A stretch of 46,818 bases of DNA from Rhizocola hellebori (GCF_016862955.1 NZ_BONY01000074.1:1-46818), one strand, 5' to 3'. Positions 1-8,947 are shown, counted from the stretch's first letter. The notes: generated by a model not told the origin, from the sequence alone. Numbers and translations: made by a program.

Positions 1-1389
1 TTGGTGCGCATGCTCGGCCTGGCGAGCCTGATCAAGCTGGTGCCCGTGCTCGGCCTGGCGGGCTTGCTCGGCCTGGCGGGCTTGCTCGGCCTGGCGGGTC
101 TGCTCGGCCTGGCGGGTCTGCTCGGCCTGGCGGGTCTGCTCGGCCTGGTGCCCGGCGTGCGCCTGTCCGGAGTGGGAGTGGCCGGCGTTTGCTTGCTCTG
201 CTTGGTGGGCCGGGTCGGCCGGAGTATCTGCGGCGGTGGGGGTTTGCTCGGTTTGGCCGGGGGTGGGCTGGGCTCCGAGGGGCTGGCCGGGAACGTTCTG
301 GGCCATGATCACCTGCGGGTACTCGCCGGTCTCGGCGCCGCGGGCGGCGGCGGCCATGACCGCGGCGGCGGCCAGGTTCGCGACGCGTTCCGCCTCGCGC
401 TGCACTCGGGCCCTGACCTCCTTGGCGTGCCGTTCGGCGGCGTCGGCGTGACGCTTGGCGTCCTCAAGCCGGTTGAGCTGACTGGTCAGCTCCTGGTTGA
501 CAAGTCCGAGTCGCTCCTGCAACTGGTGCAGCTCCTGACCGGCCGCCGAGCCCTCCTGCCGGGCCTGCATCAGCCGCTGCTGGGCCGCGTTGAGCTCGCT
601 GTGCAGCTGGGTGGCGACCTGTCGCCGGGCCTGGATCTCCTGCTGCACGACGGTGAGCTGCTGCTGGTGGGCGGCAGCCGCCTCTTCCGCGCGCCGGCGC
701 AGATCGGAGGCGTAATGCTGCGCCTCGGCCGCCAGCGCCGAGTTCTTCTGGTTGACCTGATTACGCAGCTCGGCGATCTCCTGCTCGGCGGCGGCCTTCC
801 ACTGGGCCAGCTCTTCCTGGGTCTGCGTCCGGGCGGCTTCGATCTCCTGCTGTAGCTGCTTACGCGCGTTCTCCATGAGGGTCTCGGCGTCGGCGCGCGC
901 CTTCTCTACCTGTTGCGTGTTCTGCTCGCCGATCCGAGCCGCTTCCTGCTCCGCCTGTTCCCGGGCGGCCTCGCCCGCGGCGCGCAACTCGTCGGCCTGC
1001 TCCCGCGCCTCGACGAGCGCCTTGTCCGCCTTGGCCTGACGGTGCGCCGCCTGTTCCACCGCGCTCGCGGTGATGGCTTCGGCCTGCTTCTCGCTCAGGG
1101 CCAGAATCTGGTCCACCATCGGGCCGAGGTGGCGGAAGGACGCCTTTTCGACCTGCGCTGGGCGCTGGCGCATTTCGGCGAGCTCGGACTGAAGCTTCTG
1201 CAGCTGCCGCGCCAGCTCCTGAATCTGGACGAAGCCGCGCTTGCGCTCCTCGATCATGGCGGCGAGCTGACCTTCGACCTGGCTGACGTATTCGTCCACC
1301 TGTCGTTTGTCATAACCGCGCAGGGCGCCCTCGAAGCCCGGCCGCGCGATGTCGTCGCGCGATGCGGGCTGCTCCTTGGCTTGGGACAT
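1..1389 (-). CDS. DivIVA-domain coiled-coil protein, C-terminus cut by window edge
   Basis: The minus-strand frame is open from ATG at 1389 to the left edge (463 codons, no stop), so the protein is incomplete. A GGAGGAGGG ribosome site lies just before the ATG. Residues 19-42 carry the DivIVA-type motif (FEGALRGYDKRQVDEYV). Residues about 45-340 are an almost unbroken Gln/Glu/Ala/Arg heptad-like coiled coil. A Pro/Thr/His-rich stretch follows, then a run of the hexapeptide Q-A-E-Q-(T/A)-R at about residues 418-447. DivIVA/FilP/Scy-type proteins of actinobacteria form polar or cytoskeletal assemblies that guide wall growth, so a cytoskeletal or polarity role is inferred. It is divergent from the glucanase gene. 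The plus strand shows a long open Gly-Leu frame opposite it, which I treat as a shadow. Confidence 0.85.
   Translation of the reverse strand, partial: MSQAKEQPASRDDIARPGFEGALRGYDKRQVDEYVSQVEGQLAAMIEERKRGFVQIQELARQLQKLQSELAEMRQRPAQVEKASFRHLGPMVDQILALSEKQAEAITASAVEQAAHRQAKADKALVEAREQADELRAAGEAAREQAEQEAARIGEQNTQQVEKARADAETLMENARKQLQQEIEAARTQTQEELAQWKAAAEQEIAELRNQVNQKNSALAAEAQHYASDLRRRAEEAAAAHQQQLTVVQQEIQARRQVATQLHSELNAAQQRLMQARQEGSAAGQELHQLQERLGLVNQELTSQLNRLEDAKRHADAAERHAKEVRARVQREAERVANLAAAAVMAAAARGAETGEYPQVIMAQNVPGQPLGAQPTPGQTEQTPTAADTPADPAHQAEQANAGHSHSGQAHAGHQAEQTRQAEQTRQAEQTRQAEQARQAEQARQAEHGHQLDQARQAEHAHQ
48..149 (-). repeat. 18-bp in-frame tandem repeat in the DivIVA-like gene
   Basis: Five full copies of an 18-bp unit (plus strand gctcggcctggcgggctt, later copies ending gggtct) run from 48 to 137, with a degenerate sixth to about 149. 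On the coding strand each copy encodes the hexapeptide QTRQAE/QARQAE. Copies are nearly identical at DNA level, suggesting recent slippage or unequal exchange. Confidence 0.9.
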
Positions 1390-1416
1390 GCGCCCTCCTC
1401 CAAACGATCGCAAGCT

Positions 1417-1453
1417 GCTGTGCTGACGGACCTTACCTCCCCGTCAGCACAGC
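1417..1453 (-). promoter_or_regulatory. 13-bp perfect inverted repeat upstream of the DivIVA-like gene
   Basis: GCTGTGCTGACGG at 1417-1429 is perfectly repeated inverted at 1441-1453, with an 11-nt centre. It lies 28-64 nt upstream of the minus-strand ATG at 1389. Read on the minus strand, the centre holds TAAGGT, a TAnnnT -10-like hexamer. It could be an operator over the promoter or a leader hairpin. Function is inferred. Confidence 0.5.
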
Positions 1454-1540
1454 GACACGCTACGGCGTCGATGGTGGCCGCGTCACTAGGCCTGACGTAC
1501 CAGTGGGCGGACAAGTTACCTAATCACGGTGGTCGAAGTG

Positions 1541-1569
1541 TTGACGCGCCCGTAGCACGTCGGTAACGT
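1541..1569 (+). promoter_or_regulatory. Sigma70-type promoter for the GH87 gene
   Basis: TTGACG (1541-1546), a 17-nt spacer and TAACGT (1564-1569) make a good housekeeping-type promoter facing the glucanase gene. It would give a leader of about 160 nt. A further inverted repeat, CGACAAA (1593-1599) and TTTGTCG (1612-1618), lies in that leader. Confidence 0.6.
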
Positions 1570-1738
1570 CTGGCCAAAGTAGTGCAAGTTTTCGACAAAG
1601 CAACGTTGATTTTTGTCGTTAACTCGCGCAAGTACTCTGCAGGGCCGCTCACCTGCCCGTTTCGCCGTTCCCCGCGCCCGCATCCGCACCAGCTCCCTGG
1701 CAGATGCGTGGCGACGTCCCTCAGCGACAAGGACAGTG

Positions 1739-4700
1739 ATGAGACGAACAAATCTGATCAAGGCGATGGCCGCGACCGCGGTCGCGGCCTGTGTGATCGC
1801 CACCGTAGGGTGGGCGCCCGTCGCGAACGCGGCCGGTGGCCCCAATCTCGCGCCCGGCAAGCCGGCCTCCGCGAGCACCGTCAACGGCGCCTTCGGGGCC
1901 GGTAACCTCAACGACGGCAACCAGGGCAGCTACTGGGAGAGCGCCAACAACGCCTTCCCGCAGTGGGCCCAGATCGACCTCGGCGCCAGCACCAGCATCG
2001 ACCAGGTGGTGCTCAAGCTGCCGGCCGGCTGGGGTTCTCGCCAGCAGACCCTCGCCGTGCAGGGCAGCCCGGACGGCGGCGCGTTCACCGCCATCGTCGC
2101 CTCGGCCGCGTACACCTTCAACCCGGCCACCAGCAATGCGGTGACCATCAACTTCCCGGCCACCTCCACCCGCTTCGTGCGGGTCAGCATCAGCGCGAAC
2201 ACCGGCTGGTCGGCCGCGCAGCTGTCCGAATTGGAGATCTACGGCGTCACCAGCTCGACCACCAACCTCGCCCAGGGCCGGCCCACCACCGAAAGCGGCC
2301 ACGCCGACGTCTACGACTCGGCACGAGCGGTCGACGGCAACGCCGGCACCTATTGGGAGAGCGCCAACAACTCGTTCCCGGAGTGGCTCACCGTGGATCT
2401 CGGCGCGCCGACCACGATCAGCCGGGTCGTGCTCAAGCTGCCCAGCTCCGGCTGGGGTACCCGTACCCAAACCCTTAGCCTGCAAGGCAGCACGAACGGG
2501 TCGACCTTCACCGACATCGTCGCGTCGGCGACCTATACCTTCAACCCGGCCGTGAACGCGAACTCGGTGACCATCACCTTCGGCCAGACCTCCACCCGCT
2601 ACGTGCGGGTCAACATCACCGCCAACAGCGTATGGCCGGCCGGGCAGCTGTCAGAGGTCGAAATCTACGGTCCGGGCACCGGCTCGGATGTCACGCCGCC
2701 GAGCATCCCGGGCACGCTGTCGTTCATGCAGGCCGGAACCACCATCACGCTCAACTGGGGCGCGTCGACCGATGGCGCGGGCGGCAGTGGCCTGGCCGGT
2801 TACGACATCTTCCGCAACGGCACCCTCGCCGCGACCGTCGGGCTGGTCACCACGTGGGCCGACACGCAGCCGCTGACCGCGACGGTGAACTACTTCGTCC
2901 GGGCCCGCGACAACGCCGGGAACGTTTCCGGCAACAGCAACACGGTGAACCGTCCGGGCGCGCCGGACACCACGCCGCCGAGCGTGCCGGGCACCCTGTC
3001 CTACACCGTTTCGGGGACCACCATCACGCTCACCTGGGGCGCCTCCACCGACAACGCGGGCGGCAGCGGGATTCAGGGCTACGACATCTTCCGCGACGGC
3101 GCTTTCGTCCAGACCACGGGCAATGTGACGACCTGGAACGACACCCAGCCGGTGACGGCGACGGTGTCCTATTTTGTGCGGGCGCGCGACAACGCCAACA
3201 ACGTCTCGGGCAATAGCAACACGGTGACCCGGACAGGTGGCGACGGCACCGCGCCCACGGTGCCGGGCACGCTGTCCCAGAGCACCTCGGGCAACACCAT
3301 CACCCTCACCTGGGGCGCTTCGACCGACACCGGCGGCAGCGGGCTGGCCGGGTACAACGTGTACCGGGGCGGGAGCCTGATCGCGACCCTGGGCACCGTG
3401 CTGTCCTATCAGGACACTCAGCCGCCCACGGCGACCGTCTCCTACTTCGTGCGGGCGCGTGACGGCGCGGGCAACCTGTCGGGCAACAGCAACACGGTGA
3501 CCCGCCAAGGATCCCAGCCACCGGGCTGTACCAATGTGGCGCAAGGCAAACCCGTGACGGCCACCGGCTCGACGTTCACGTTCGTCCCGGCCAACGCCGT
3601 CGACGGCTCGCTGACCACCTATTGGGAGGGTTCCGCGGTCTACCCGCAGGACCTGACCGTCACGCTGGGCGCGAACTACAACGTCACCGCGGTCAATGTG
3701 AAGCTCAACCCGGATCCAGCCTGGGGCACGCGCACCCAGAACTTCCAGATCCTCGGCCGGGACCAGGCGTCGAGCACCTTCACCAGCCTGGTGGCGGCGG
3801 CCAGCTACCAGTTCGTCCAGGGCACCAATGTGGTGAACGTTCCGGTCACCGCGGCCACGGCCGAGGTGCGGCTGCGCTTCAACTCCAACACCGGAGCGCC
3901 CGGGGCACAGGTGGCCGAGATCGAGGTCTGCGGCACCCCGGCGCCCAACCCGGATCTGGTGATCACCTCGACGACGTGGGCACCCGCCTCGCCGAACGAG
4001 ACCAGCGCGATCACCCTTTCCGCCACCGTGCAGAACATCGGAACAGCGGCCTCCACGGCGACGACGGTCAACTTCAACCTCGGTGGCGCGGTGGTAGGCA
4101 CCGCGAACGTCGGCGCGCTGGCCGCCGGCGCCTCGGCCAACGTCTCGTTCAACGCCGGAACCAGGCCGATGGGCAGCTACACCGTCTCCTCGGTGGTCGA
4201 CCCGACCAACACCGTCATCGAGCAGAACGACGCCAACAACGCCTTCACCGCAAGCGGAGTCATGCTGGTGGCGCAGGCGCCCGGGCCGGATCTGCAGGTG
4301 CTGAGCATCACCGCCAACCCGCCCAACCCGGCCGCCGGTCAGGCGGTCACCTTCATCGTGGCGGTGAACAACCGCGGCACCCAGCCCTCCGGGGTTTCCA
4401 CCACGACCCGGGTGACCGTGGGCAGCACCACTTTGAACACCAGCACCACCTCGATCTCGGCGGGCGCCACCGTCAACGTGGCCATCGCCGGCAGCTGGAC
4501 GGCCACGGCCGGCGGGGCCACGATAACCGCCACCGCCGACGCCACGAACGTGGTGGCCGAGACCAACGAGAGCAACAACTCGTTCGCTCAGTCCATTGTG
4601 GTCGGTCGTGGGGCGGCGCTGCCTTATGTCTCCTACGAGGCCGAGGCGGCCAGCCACAACGGCACCCTGCTGACCACCGACCCGCTGCGCACCTTCGGGC

Positions 4701-6337
4701 ACACCAACTTCGCCACCGAGTCCTCGGGTCGCCAGTCGGTGCGGCTGAACAGCTCCGGCCAGTTCGTCGAGTTCACCTCGGTGAATCAGGCCAACTCCAT
4801 CGTGGTGCGCAACTCGATCCCCGACTCGGCTTCCGGCGGCGGCATCGAGGCCACGATTTCCTTGTACATCAACGGAACCTTCGATCGCAAGATCACGCTT
4901 TCGTCGCGCAACAGCTGGCTCTACGGCACCACCGATGACACCGAAGGGCTGTCGAATTCGCCTCAGGCCAACGCCCGCCGGTTGTTCGACGAGTCACAGG
5001 CGTTGCTTTCGACAAGCTATCCGGCGGGTACGCGGTTCAAGCTCCAGCGCGATTCGGGCGACACCGCTTCCTTCTACATCATCGATATGATCGATCTCGA
5101 GCAGGTGGCCGGGCCGTTGAGCCAGCCGGCCGGGTGCACCTCGATCACGTCCTACGGCGCCGTCGCCAACGACGGAATCGATGACACCGCAGCGATCCAG
5201 CGCGCCGTGACCGATGACGAGAACGGTGTCATCAGCTGCGTCTGGATCCCGGCCGGGCAGTGGCGGCAGGAACAGAAGATCCTCTCCCCTGATCCGACTC
5301 GCGGCCAGTACAACCAAAAGGGTCTGCGAAACGTCGTCATCCGCGGCGCGGGAATGTGGCACACGAAGCTCTACACCAACACCGAGCCGCAGAACGTGGT
5401 CGGCAACATCAACCACCCGCACGAGGGCAATGTCGGCTTCGATATCGACGACAACACGCAGATTTCCGATCTGGCCATCTTCGGGATGACCACCAACCGG
5501 GCCAACCGCGGCCACGGCATCAACGGCCGGCTCGGCCGCAACACGAAGATCACCAACGTGTGGATCGAGCACACCAACGTCGGCGCGTGGGTCGGCCGGG
5601 ATTACTCGGACACCCCCGCCTACTGGAACCCGGGCGACGGGCTCGAGTTCACCGGCGTGCGCATCCGCGACACCTACGCCGACGGCATCAACTTCTCCAA
5701 CGGCACGCGCAACTCGACCGTCTTCAACTCTTCCTTCCGCACCAACGGCGATGACGCGCTGGCGGTGTGGGCGAGCACCTTCGTCAAGGATCAGGCGGTC
5801 GACATCGGGCACGACAACCACTTCCGCAACAACACGATCCAGCTTCCGTGGCGCGCCAACGGCGTGGCCATCTACGGCGGCTACGGCAACACCATCGAGA
5901 ACAACCTCATTTACGACACGATGAACTATCCCGGCATCATGCTGGCCACCGATCACTCCCCGCTGCCGTTCTCCGGCACGACGCTGGTGGCCAACAACGC
6001 GCTCTTCCGTTGTGGCGGCGTCTTCTGGAACGAAGCGCAGGAGTTCGGCGCCATCACGCTTTTCGCGTCGGGCCGGGACATCACGGGTGTCACCATCCGC
6101 GATACCGACATCTTCGACTCCACCTATGACGGCATCCAGTTCAAGACCGGCGGCGGCAGCATGCCCGGCGTCGCGATCACCAATGTCCGCATCGACAAGT
6201 CGAACAACGGTGCTGGGATTCTGGCGATGTCGGGCGCGCGCGGCAGCGCAAACCTGACCAACGTCACCATCACCAACTCGGCCGACGGCAACATCCTGCT
6301 TCAGCCGGGAACGCAGTTCACCATCACCGGCGGCTAG
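1739..6337 (+). CDS. Secreted multi-domain GH87 alpha-1,3-glucanase (mutanase/mycodextranase)
   Basis: The start is ATG 1739: AAGGA lies 5 nt upstream and a clean signal peptide follows (MRRTNL...APVANA, cleavage near residue 31). An in-frame TTG at 1613 would bury that signal. Product 1532 aa. Domains, approximate: two F5/8 type C (discoidin) domains at 36-170 and 177-311, three FN3 domains at 317-591, a third discoidin at 596-734, two CARDB-like domains at 738-846 and 850-954, a CBM6/35-like domain at 962-1125, and a right-handed beta-helix GH87 domain from about 1131. D1315, D1338 and D1339 (DGINFS...NGDDALAVW) have the same 23/24-residue spacing as the three catalytic aspartates known in bacterial GH87 enzymes. 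Probable role: hydrolysis of alpha-1,3-glucan in fungal walls or biofilm mutan. A strong palindrome follows the stop. Confidence 0.9.
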   Translation: MRRTNLIKAMAATAVAACVIATVGWAPVANAAGGPNLAPGKPASASTVNGAFGAGNLNDGNQGSYWESANNAFPQWAQIDLGASTSIDQVVLKLPAGWGSRQQTLAVQGSPDGGAFTAIVASAAYTFNPATSNAVTINFPATSTRFVRVSISANTGWSAAQLSELEIYGVTSSTTNLAQGRPTTESGHADVYDSARAVDGNAGTYWESANNSFPEWLTVDLGAPTTISRVVLKLPSSGWGTRTQTLSLQGSTNGSTFTDIVASATYTFNPAVNANSVTITFGQTSTRYVRVNITANSVWPAGQLSEVEIYGPGTGSDVTPPSIPGTLSFMQAGTTITLNWGASTDGAGGSGLAGYDIFRNGTLAATVGLVTTWADTQPLTATVNYFVRARDNAGNVSGNSNTVNRPGAPDTTPPSVPGTLSYTVSGTTITLTWGASTDNAGGSGIQGYDIFRDGAFVQTTGNVTTWNDTQPVTATVSYFVRARDNANNVSGNSNTVTRTGGDGTAPTVPGTLSQSTSGNTITLTWGASTDTGGSGLAGYNVYRGGSLIATLGTVLSYQDTQPPTATVSYFVRARDGAGNLSGNSNTVTRQGSQPPGCTNVAQGKPVTATGSTFTFVPANAVDGSLTTYWEGSAVYPQDLTVTLGANYNVTAVNVKLNPDPAWGTRTQNFQILGRDQASSTFTSLVAAASYQFVQGTNVVNVPVTAATAEVRLRFNSNTGAPGAQVAEIEVCGTPAPNPDLVITSTTWAPASPNETSAITLSATVQNIGTAASTATTVNFNLGGAVVGTANVGALAAGASANVSFNAGTRPMGSYTVSSVVDPTNTVIEQNDANNAFTASGVMLVAQAPGPDLQVLSITANPPNPAAGQAVTFIVAVNNRGTQPSGVSTTTRVTVGSTTLNTSTTSISAGATVNVAIAGSWTATAGGATITATADATNVVAETNESNNSFAQSIVVGRGAALPYVSYEAEAASHNGTLLTTDPLRTFGHTNFATESSGRQSVRLNSSGQFVEFTSVNQANSIVVRNSIPDSASGGGIEATISLYINGTFDRKITLSSRNSWLYGTTDDTEGLSNSPQANARRLFDESQALLSTSYPAGTRFKLQRDSGDTASFYIIDMIDLEQVAGPLSQPAGCTSITSYGAVANDGIDDTAAIQRAVTDDENGVISCVWIPAGQWRQEQKILSPDPTRGQYNQKGLRNVVIRGAGMWHTKLYTNTEPQNVVGNINHPHEGNVGFDIDDNTQISDLAIFGMTTNRANRGHGINGRLGRNTKITNVWIEHTNVGAWVGRDYSDTPAYWNPGDGLEFTGVRIRDTYADGINFSNGTRNSTVFNSSFRTNGDDALAVWASTFVKDQAVDIGHDNHFRNNTIQLPWRANGVAIYGGYGNTIENNLIYDTMNYPGIMLATDHSPLPFSGTTLVANNALFRCGGVFWNEAQEFGAITLFASGRDITGVTIRDTDIFDSTYDGIQFKTGGGSMPGVAITNVRIDKSNNGAGILAMSGARGSANLTNVTITNSADGNILLQPGTQFTITGG

Positions 6338-6354
6338 CCGGCCCATTGGAAAAC

Positions 6355-6386
6355 GGGCGGCGTAACCGAATTCGGTTGCGCCGCCC
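6355..6386. terminator. Long palindrome after the GH87 gene
   Basis: GGGCGGCG (6355-6362) pairs with CGCCGCCC (6379-6386) and the inside, AACCGAATTCGGTT (6364-6377), is itself palindromic, with one T/G position. There is no T-tract. It begins 17 nt after the stop, which fits a hairpin terminator or RNA-stabilising structure. Confidence 0.6.
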
Positions 6387-6412
6387 CCACGTCTGCGGGC
6401 ACGCTGCCTTCG

Positions 6413-7294
6413 ATGCTCCCGCTGTCCGAGATAGACGCTCTGCAGCGCACCGTTGACGAGCAATGGTGTTCGCCGGTGGCCGATGCCGTCGCCGCCGCGT
6501 GGGCGCTGCCACCCGGCGCGGCCCGCTGGTGGCGTTCCAGCGCGAGCCACGTCTTCGCCACTTCCCTGGGCTATCTGCGCTTCGCGCCCGAGTCGTGCCG
6601 TTCGGCGGCCGACACCCGCCGGGTCGCCGGGCTCGTCGCCGCGATTGCCGCGCTCGGGCTGCCGGTGGCCGCGCCGGTTGCCTGTGCTTCGGGTGAGCTT
6701 GCCGCCGCGGTGCCCACCCGGCTCGGTGTGATGAACGCGGCGCTGCTGCGGCGGGCGCCCGGCGCCCCGATCGACAGCGAGGAGCTGACCCCGGTGCTGG
6801 CCGGGCGATGGGGTGCCACCCTCGCCCGGCTTCATGCCACACCCCCGCCGGTGCCGCTGGCCGGCGCCGAGCTCGTCTCGGATCCGGCGCTGGCCCACCT
6901 GCCGCGGGATACCGGCCAGTTCGGTCTCACCCATGGCGACTTCGAGCTGGACAACATCGCCTGGGAAGGCGGCGAACCCACCATTTACGACTTCGACGAT
7001 GCGGGCCTGTCGTGGTTCGCGGCCGACATCGCTTTCGCACTGCGCGACCTGACCGGCGGCACCGGCCGGCCTACGCCGGAACACCATGCCAGCTATGAGG
7101 CTTTCCTCGCGGGCTATCGCGAGGTGCGGGCTTTCGACGACGAGACGCTGCTGCCCCTGTTCTCCCGCCGCCTCGCGGCGCTGGCCGCGCGCAGAGCCGC
7201 CGCGGCATTGGACAGCCCCGAGCCGGCGTCGCTGCGCATGCGTCTCGAGGGCTTCATCGCGCGCCAACTCGAGATCGCTGAACAGGGCGTTTAG
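6413..7294 (+). CDS. APH-family phosphotransferase
   Basis: A 293-aa aminoglycoside-phosphotransferase-fold kinase. The catalytic loop is LTHGDFELDN, with H174, D176 and N181. The metal-binding D193 of IYDFDDAG follows about 17 residues later, and the C-terminal helices (FALRDL... then a long helical tail) fit the HomoSerK/SrkA-like branch. The N-lobe is degenerate and has no clear glycine loop, as is common in this family. The substrate cannot be told from sequence: small alcohols, amino sugars or protein serines are all phosphorylated by relatives. Nothing in the neighbourhood points to antibiotic resistance. ATG 6413 has no good ribosome site but gives a sensible N-terminus. Confidence 0.75.
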   Translation: MLPLSEIDALQRTVDEQWCSPVADAVAAAWALPPGAARWWRSSASHVFATSLGYLRFAPESCRSAADTRRVAGLVAAIAALGLPVAAPVACASGELAAAVPTRLGVMNAALLRRAPGAPIDSEELTPVLAGRWGATLARLHATPPPVPLAGAELVSDPALAHLPRDTGQFGLTHGDFELDNIAWEGGEPTIYDFDDAGLSWFAADIAFALRDLTGGTGRPTPEHHASYEAFLAGYREVRAFDDETLLPLFSRRLAALAARRAAAALDSPEPASLRMRLEGFIARQLEIAEQGV

Positions 7295-7330
7295 CGATTA
7301 TCTGGGCGATTGGCCGCGTACCGTCAAAAT

Positions 7331-8176
7331 ATGGCCCTGCCGCTCATCGCCGCCTTCGCGTCGGCGGTTTGTTATGGCGTGGCCTCGGTGCTTCAGGCTG
7401 TCGCCGCCCGGCGCACCGCGCACGGCGGCCCGGTCGATCCGCGCCGCCTGGTCCGGGTGCTGGCGCAGGGCCCGTTTCTGGTCGGCATCGTTTTGGACCT
7501 CCTCGGATTCGCTTGTCAGTTCTACGCTTTGCGCGTTCTTCCGCTGTACCTGGTGCAGGCGGCGCTGGCCGCCAACCTCGCTGTCACCGCCGTGGTGGCG
7601 ATCCCGGTGCTGGGGCTGCGATTGAGCACGCTGCAATGGTCGGCGGTCACCGCGGTCTGTGCCGGGCTGGCGCTGCTGGGCATCTCGGCCGGGAGGGAGT
7701 CCACGGCCACGGTCAGATTCTCCTGGCGGGTGGGTTTGCTTGTCATCGCCGTGCTGCTGGGCCTGGCCGGGGTGCTGGCCACCCGCGCCCCTGAACGGCT
7801 GCGCGGGCCGCTGCTCGGCCTGACCGCGGGCCTGGGCTTCGCCGTGCTCGCCCTGGGCGTGCGCTGCCTACCCGACCTGCATCCGATGGCGCTGCTGGCC
7901 AACCCGGCCACCTACGCGGCGGCCATCGCCGGCGGCGTCGCCTTCCTATGCTTCGCGGCCGGTCTGCAACAGGCCGCCGTCACCACCGTCACCGCGGCCG
8001 TTGTCGTCACCGAGACCGCCATCCCGGCGGTGCTCGGCGTCTGGCTGCTCGGCGACGGGACCCGCCCGGGCCTCGCCCCGGTGGCCGTGGCCGGATTCCT
8101 GCTCGCCGTGGCCGGTGCTGTCGGCCTGGCCGGCTTCGGCGAAGTCACCGACGCCAGGGTGAGGCCCGCCGGATGA
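7331..8176 (+). CDS. DMT-type multi-spanning membrane protein
   Basis: 281 aa with about nine or ten hydrophobic helices and two similar halves, resembling the actinobacterial DMT/EamA-like integral membrane family (start MALPLIAAFASAVCYGVASV). Such proteins export or exchange small metabolites; the substrate is unknown. I choose ATG 7331 over an in-frame TTG at 7310 because TACCGT sits exactly 6 nt before this ATG, the spacing of a leaderless transcript, and the extra seven residues are polar. The stop overlaps the next gene by 4 bp (ATGA), so the two are probably translated together. Confidence 0.75.
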   Translation: MALPLIAAFASAVCYGVASVLQAVAARRTAHGGPVDPRRLVRVLAQGPFLVGIVLDLLGFACQFYALRVLPLYLVQAALAANLAVTAVVAIPVLGLRLSTLQWSAVTAVCAGLALLGISAGRESTATVRFSWRVGLLVIAVLLGLAGVLATRAPERLRGPLLGLTAGLGFAVLALGVRCLPDLHPMALLANPATYAAAIAGGVAFLCFAAGLQQAAVTTVTAAVVVTETAIPAVLGVWLLGDGTRPGLAPVAVAGFLLAVAGAVGLAGFGEVTDARVRPAG

Positions 8177-8940
8177 GCGACATCATTGATTGGTACCAAA
8201 GGGTTCTGGTCGACACCGGCCGCGCCGCCGCGCTCTGGCTGTTGCTCGGCTTCCTGGTCACCTTCATCGTCACCCGCGGCATCACCCGGCGCATCCGTGG
8301 CAAGAAGGCCGCCGAAGCGGCACAGGCCGATGCGGCGCCGACCGAAGCGGGCGGGCTCAAGAACGTCTACATCGGTGGTGTCCACATCCACCATCAGGTG
8401 TGGGGCATCCTGCTCGTGCTGATCACGGGGCTGCTGGAGTTCCGTTTCAACCCTGAATCGCCGTGGGGCGAGGTGCTCGGCGCGCTGTTCGGTGCGGGCG
8501 CAGCGCTGACTCTCGACGAGTTCGCGCTCTGGTTTCATCTCGACGACGTCTACTGGAGCCGGGAGGGCCAGAAGTCCATCGATGCCATCCTCATCGGCGC
8601 GGCGCTGGGTTCGGTGCTGCTCATCCAGGGCTCGGCGATCGGGTCGGAACGCGGCTCGGAGACCCTCGGCGTCTACATCGCCGTGCTTGCGCTGCACCTC
8701 TGCACGGCCGCCATCAGTTTCCTGAAAGGCAAACTCGCCACCGGGATGATCGGCATCGTGGTCCCTTTCGTGGCCACGGTCGGCGCCATCAGGCTCGCCA
8801 AACCGAATTCGGTGTGGGCGCGCCGCCGCTACTCGGGCCACAAGCTGGAACGGGCCAAGCACCGCTTCGGTGAGCGCTACTCGGCGCGGCAGGAGAAGCT
8901 GCGCGACCTGGTCGGTGGCAACCCGGATCCCGACAAGTAG
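8173..8940 (+). CDS. Conserved actinobacterial integral membrane protein
   Basis: 255 aa, coupled to the preceding DMT protein by a 4-bp ATGA overlap. Visible features are one N-terminal helix (about 18-38), a basic linker, the distinctive segment YIGGVHIHHQVWGILLVLITG with three His, and then about four more helices. An acidic/aromatic segment (LDEFALWFHLDDVYWSREG) lies between helices and the tail is a basic, probably cytoplasmic helix. I do not recognise a characterised family. The HIHH and LDEF/HLDD residues could form a buried metal or catalytic site, but that is speculation. The coupling suggests joint function with the transporter-like protein. Confidence 0.7.
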   Translation: MSDIIDWYQRVLVDTGRAAALWLLLGFLVTFIVTRGITRRIRGKKAAEAAQADAAPTEAGGLKNVYIGGVHIHHQVWGILLVLITGLLEFRFNPESPWGEVLGALFGAGAALTLDEFALWFHLDDVYWSREGQKSIDAILIGAALGSVLLIQGSAIGSERGSETLGVYIAVLALHLCTAAISFLKGKLATGMIGIVVPFVATVGAIRLAKPNSVWARRRYSGHKLERAKHRFGERYSARQEKLRDLVGGNPDPDK

Positions 8941-8947
8941 TTCGCTG

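Larger units (their letters stand above)
1390..1738. other. 349-bp divergent intergenic region
   Basis: No convincing gene. It holds the inverted repeat of the DivIVA-like gene, the TTGACG/TAACGT promoter and the leader of the GH87 gene. Open frames crossing it on either strand lack a ribosome site and recognisable protein features. Confidence 0.7.

Noticed and set aside
48-149. Possible CRISPR array
   Set aside because: Units of 18 bp are directly adjacent without spacers and are in frame with the coding sequence.
1-855. Plus-strand open frame with Leu-Gly-Leu-Ala-Gly repeats
   Set aside because: It is the reverse reading of the DivIVA-like gene, which has a ribosome site, a recognisable domain and coiled-coil composition; the Gly-Leu string mirrors the hexapeptide repeat.
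1516-1738. Minus- and plus-strand small open frames in the divergent region
   Set aside because: They run through the TTGACG/TAACGT promoter and into the GH87 signal peptide; no start signals.
2651-4702. Long minus-strand open frame (683 codons) opposite the GH87 gene
   Set aside because: High-GC shadow of accessory domains; Arg/Gly-rich translation without domain features or start signals.
4994-7267. Long minus-strand open frame (757 codons) across the GH87 catalytic region and the kinase
   Set aside because: It covers two well-supported plus-strand genes and has no recognisable domain.
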